DNA of 50,887 nt from Dehalococcoidia bacterium. Its GTDB lineage: Bacteria > Chloroflexota > Dehalococcoidia > Tepidiformales > Tepidiformaceae. The position numbers were made by a program, and so were the translations under genes. The stretch covers positions 1 through 50,887 of the forward strand of contig JAJDUR010000035.1 of NCBI GenBank assembly GCA_022826585.1, given 5' to 3'. Positions 48,317-50,887 of the stretch are shown one piece after another. The stretch's first letter is position 1; every line of letters begins with the position of its first letter. The notes beneath the pieces were generated by a model. That model was not told the DNA's origin. It did no database searches and saw only the letters and a program-made list of their open reading frames with translations.

Positions 48317-49744
48317 TCACCTGCCGCCTCCGCCGATCTCGGACGATCCGAAGATGCCGGAGCCCGAAGGACCGAAGTCCGGGTAGGCGTCGACGCCGTG
48401 CTCGATGAGGTCGAGCCCGCGCATCTCTTCTTCCTCGCTCACCCGGAGTCCGACGGTGAACTTGATAGCGAAGAAGAGAATCCCGGCCGTCAGGGCCGTC
48501 CAGGCCACGATCGACGCGATACCGATGATCTGCATCAGCAGCTGCTCGCCGCCTCCACCAAGGAAGAGGCCGTAGTGCCCGGATTCTGCTCCGATGCCCG
48601 CCTCCGAGGCGAACAGCCCGACGGCGATGACTCCCCAGATGCCCGAGAAGGCATGCACGGAAACCGCGCCCACCGGGTCGTCGATGCGGAATACGCTGTC
48701 CAGCACCTGCACGCCGTAGTACATCACTAGCGCGCCGATGCCGCCGATGATGACCGACGCCCACGGGTCGACCGCCGCGGTGCCGGCGGTGATGGCCACC
48801 AGGCCCGCGAGGATGCCGTTGATGGTGAGGCCGGTGTCGTAGCGCCCCGTGCGGAAGCGCGACCAGAGCATAGCGGTAATGCCGCCTGCCGCTGCTGCCA
48901 GCGTCGTGGTGACGGCGACATGCGCAGCGACGTCGGCGTTCCCCTCCGAAAGGCCGAGCGTGGAACCCGGGTTGAACCCGTACCAGCCGAACCAGAGGAT
49001 GAACATGCCCATCGTGGCGATCGAGATGTTGTGGCCGGGAATGGCCCGGACCTCGCCGTTGGGACCGTACTTGCCCAGGCGCGCCCCCACGGCGATGGCG
49101 CCCATGAGGCCGGCGATGCCGCCCACGGTGTGGACGATGCCAGAGCCCGCGAAGTCGACGTAGCTGTTGCCGAGGCCGAGGTTGTCGAACCAGGTAATGC
49201 CCGACCAGCCCCAGTGCACCACCACGGGGTAGATAAAGCCCGTGATGACGACCGTGTAGATCAGGTAGGCCGAGTACTTGGTGCGCCCCGCAAGAGCGCC
49301 CGCCACGATCGTCGCGGCGGCGGCAGCGAAGGCGAACTGGAAGAACCAGCCGGCCCAGCCATCAACTTCGTTCGGGAATGCGTTCAGGGCGAAGTTGCCC
49401 AGCCCGATGAAGTCGTTCGTGGCGCTGCTGGAGCCGTAAGCGAAGGCCCAGCCTACGAGCCAGAAGGAAATGCCTCCCACGCAGGCGTCGATCATGTTCT
49501 TCATCAGGATGTTCGCCGTCTCTTGCGACCGGACGAATCCGGCCGTGAGCATGGCGAAACCGGCCTGCATGAAGAACACGAGGAAGCCCGCGATCAGCAG
49601 CCAGGCGGTGTCGACCGCGCTGATGATGTCAGCGAGGTCCGCAGCACTGTCCTGGGCGGAGACCACGGAAATGATGCCGAGCGCGAGCAGACCGCCTGCA
49701 AGCAAGGCGGTCGGCCGGCGCAGGGCCGGTAGGGCACGTTTCAT
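48317..49744 (-). CDS. amtB: Ammonium transporter
   Basis: A 475-residue transporter with a signal-like N-terminus, 11 transmembrane segments and the twin-His pore residues in DFAGSGIVHTVGG and VHAFSGIWG. Phe-gate region GWWGFNPG-like (FGWYGFNPGSTL) is present. A C-terminal tail rich in Gly (SSEIGGGGR) follows SEEEEMRGLDL, the region that interacts with GlnK. GAGGAGG lies just upstream of ATG 49744. First gene of the amtB-glnK operon, with a GlnR-like operator 63-100 nt upstream. Confidence 0.95.
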   Translation of the reverse strand: MKRALPALRRPTALLAGGLLALGIISVVSAQDSAADLADIISAVDTAWLLIAGFLVFFMQAGFAMLTAGFVRSQETANILMKNMIDACVGGISFWLVGWAFAYGSSSATNDFIGLGNFALNAFPNEVDGWAGWFFQFAFAAAAATIVAGALAGRTKYSAYLIYTVVITGFIYPVVVHWGWSGITWFDNLGLGNSYVDFAGSGIVHTVGGIAGLMGAIAVGARLGKYGPNGEVRAIPGHNISIATMGMFILWFGWYGFNPGSTLGLSEGNADVAAHVAVTTTLAAAAGGITAMLWSRFRTGRYDTGLTINGILAGLVAITAGTAAVDPWASVIIGGIGALVMYYGVQVLDSVFRIDDPVGAVSVHAFSGIWGVIAVGLFASEAGIGAESGHYGLFLGGGGEQLLMQIIGIASIVAWTALTAGILFFAIKFTVGLRVSEEEEMRGLDLIEHGVDAYPDFGPSGSGIFGSSEIGGGGR

Positions 49745-49806
49745 GCAATCCTCCTCGATGCCCCCACTTCGGGGCGAAACGTTGCCCGCGAACCTATGGC
49801 CGGTTG

Positions 49807-49844
49807 GTTTCCCGCAGATTGCAGCCCTGTTTCAGGCACGTTTC
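49807..49844 (-). promoter_or_regulatory. GlnR-like operator upstream of amtB
   Basis: On the minus strand four pentamers follow each other with exact 6-nt gaps: GAAAC-n6-GAAAC-n6-GCAAT-n6-GAAAC. This is the spacing of the actinobacterial GlnR box (gTnAC-n6-GaAAc repeated), which activates ammonium transport genes. A possible -10, TAGGTT, begins 10 nt downstream (49796-49791). The regulator itself is not in the window. A 10-bp palindrome GTTTCGAAAC overlaps the first pentamer. Confidence 0.5.
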
Positions 49845-49864
49845 GAAACACAACGTTCATTTGA

Positions 49865-50155
49865 CTTGCTCCCTCGGCTGCTTCGCTTCGCTCCGCGCTC
49901 ACTCGCGGGCCTTGCGGCCTGTACTTGCTCCTTCGGCTGCTCCGCTGTGCTGCGCGCTCACTCGCCGGGCTGTCGCCCCGTCTTGCTCCCTCGGCTGCTC
50001 CGCTGACGCTTCGCGCTCACTCGCGGGGCTGTCGCCCCGTCTTGCTCCTTCGGCTGCTCCGCTGTGCTTCGCGCTCACTCGCGGGGCTGTCGCCCCGTCT
50101 TGCTCCTTCGGCTGCTTCGCTTCATCCGCGCTCGCTGGCGGGCTGTTGCCCGGTC
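49865..50155. repeat. Five tandem copies of a 58-59 bp GC-rich unit
   Basis: Units begin with CTTGCTCC at 49865, 49924, 49982, 50041 and 50099 (periods 59, 58, 59, 58). Each has GCTCACTCGC and a GGGGC-TGTC-GCCCC hairpin; copies 2-4 are nearly identical, the outer two diverged. The array fills the space between the divergent amtB and etfB genes, outside both promoters. Both strands show short frames across it, but none looks coding. Confidence 0.85.
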
Positions 50156-50253
50156 TCGCGCTCGACCGCTTCGCAATCGCTCCGCGTCCCCCAGCCGGGG
50201 CCGCCGGCTCTGCGCAGGGGCCGGTGTCACTGGCGGAATCGGTCCGTGCCAGA

Positions 50254-50282
50254 TTTCACAAGCCCCGCGATCGTGCTACGCT
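50254..50282 (+). promoter_or_regulatory. Candidate etfB promoter with extended -10
   Basis: TTTCAC (50254-50259), 17-nt spacer, TACGCT (50277-50282) preceded by TGC as an extended -10 (TGCTACGCT). It would start transcription about 75 nt before the GTG of etfB. Confidence 0.4.
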
Positions 50283-50363
50283 GGCCGGCGCAGCGGCGCA
50301 CGGCTGGCCCTGCCCCGCTCCATCGATTCCCGACCCGTCTGTAAACAAGGAGTTGGCGTCAGC

Positions 50364-50887
50364 GTGAACATTGTCGTCTGCGTCAAGCAGATCCCCGACC
50401 CGGAGACGCCGGCCTCGCAATTCGCCGTCGATGAAGCGGCGAAGCGCGTGATCCCCGCCCAGGGCATCGCGCCGGTGGTCAACCCCTACGACCCCCAGGC
50501 CACGGAGGCCGCCCTTCGCCTGAAGGACGCCGCCGGCGAAGGCAAGATCACCGTCGTCAGCCTCGGCGAGGACTCCGCCCGCGACGCCATCAAGCACGCC
50601 CTCGCCATGGGCGCCGACGAGGGCGTCCTGCTGAGCGATCCCGACTTCGAGAACATCGATAACTTCCAGACCGCCGTGGCCCTCTCCCGCGCCATCGAGA
50701 AGATCGGCGATGTCGACCTCGTCCTCATGGGCCGCGCCTCCGCCGACTGGGACATGGGCGTCGCCCCCCTGGGCGTCGCCGGCCAGCTCGGCATCCCTTG
50801 CGTCACCATCGCCAAGTCGATGGAGCTTGACGGCGACACCCTCACCGTCGAGCGCGTCCTCGACGACGGCTTCCAGACGGTCGAGGT
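50364..50887 (+). CDS. etfB: Electron transfer flavoprotein, beta subunit (3' end outside window)
   Basis: 174 residues are visible: MNIVVCVKQIPDPET at the start (GTG 50364), then NPYDPQATEAALRLKD and the VVSLGEDSARDAIKHALAMGAD segment of the ETF beta family, which binds AMP. AAGGAG lies 11 nt upstream. It carries electrons from acyl-CoA dehydrogenases to the quinone pool and fits the acyl-CoA-processing genes earlier in the window. The rest, including the C-terminal ETF motif, is beyond the window. The alpha subunit usually follows. Confidence 0.93.
   Translation, partial: MNIVVCVKQIPDPETPASQFAVDEAAKRVIPAQGIAPVVNPYDPQATEAALRLKDAAGEGKITVVSLGEDSARDAIKHALAMGADEGVLLSDPDFENIDNFQTAVALSRAIEKIGDVDLVLMGRASADWDMGVAPLGVAGQLGIPCVTIAKSMELDGDTLTVERVLDDGFQTVE

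Noticed and set aside
49865..50155. CRISPR array
   Set aside because: The units are contiguous near-copies with no unique spacers and no cas genes nearby.

Overview
The window is GC-rich DNA that reads like an environmental member of the Chloroflexota (Dehalococcoidia-like). This rests on paired thiolase and DUF35 genes, GTG and TTG starts, lipoproteins with degenerate linkers, a histidine kinase fused to its own response regulator, and a tRNA with an encoded CCA. The assignment is an inference; no phylogenetic marker gene is present.

Layout. (1) 1-11,200 is ordinary chromosome: a thiolase tail and DUF35 protein, a Rieske oxygenase, a YscW/YbaY-type secreted protein, a minus-strand run of DtxR-type regulator, DUF35, thiolase and HpcH-type aldolase, two adjacent ferritin-like proteins (one with most iron ligands lost), and two tandem HExxH lipoproteins. 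(2) 11,373 is tRNA-Glu(CTC). Its 3' end touches the tail of a broken large serine recombinase, which marks one edge of an accessory island running to about 35.9 kb. (3) Within the island, 11,764-18,892 is a tightly overlapping five-gene operon, visibly less GC-rich than its surroundings: SIS-HAD fusion, PRTase-like protein (interrupted by an in-frame TAA), ORC/CDC6-like ATPase, an unrecognised Rossmann-like protein, and a PfkB kinase. I recognise the families but know no described function for the set. It is the best candidate here for an undescribed, probably defensive or nucleotide-metabolite system. (4) 19.4-24.9 kb holds decaying genes (DUF3800, SDR, a restriction-endonuclease fragment), a PDDEXK-like protein and small membrane-protein genes. 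(5) 24,963-33,703 is a type I restriction-modification operon (hsdM, KAP NTPase, hsdS, DUF4160, DUF2442, hsdR), followed by a divergent HEPN protein at 34,156-35,433.

(6) After a gene-poor junction with tRNA-like and gene-remnant sequence, the chromosome resumes. A single-protein two-component system (GAF-PAS-kinase-receiver-winged helix) precedes an ABC-2 export cassette. A homologous cassette faces it in mirror order, with a MarR regulator on its far side. (7) Then come a DUF2867-type SDR oxidoreductase, a DUF5615/RHH toxin-antitoxin pair, a hypothetical protein, and the glnK-amtB operon. Upstream of amtB is an 11-bp-periodic GAAAC operator like a GlnR site. Five copies of a 58-59 bp repeat separate amtB from the start of etfB at the window edge.

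Disrupted genes (a nonsense codon and two frameshifts) cluster between 16.9 and 22.4 kb. They could be real decay of the island or assembly and sequencing errors. Read-level checking would decide.
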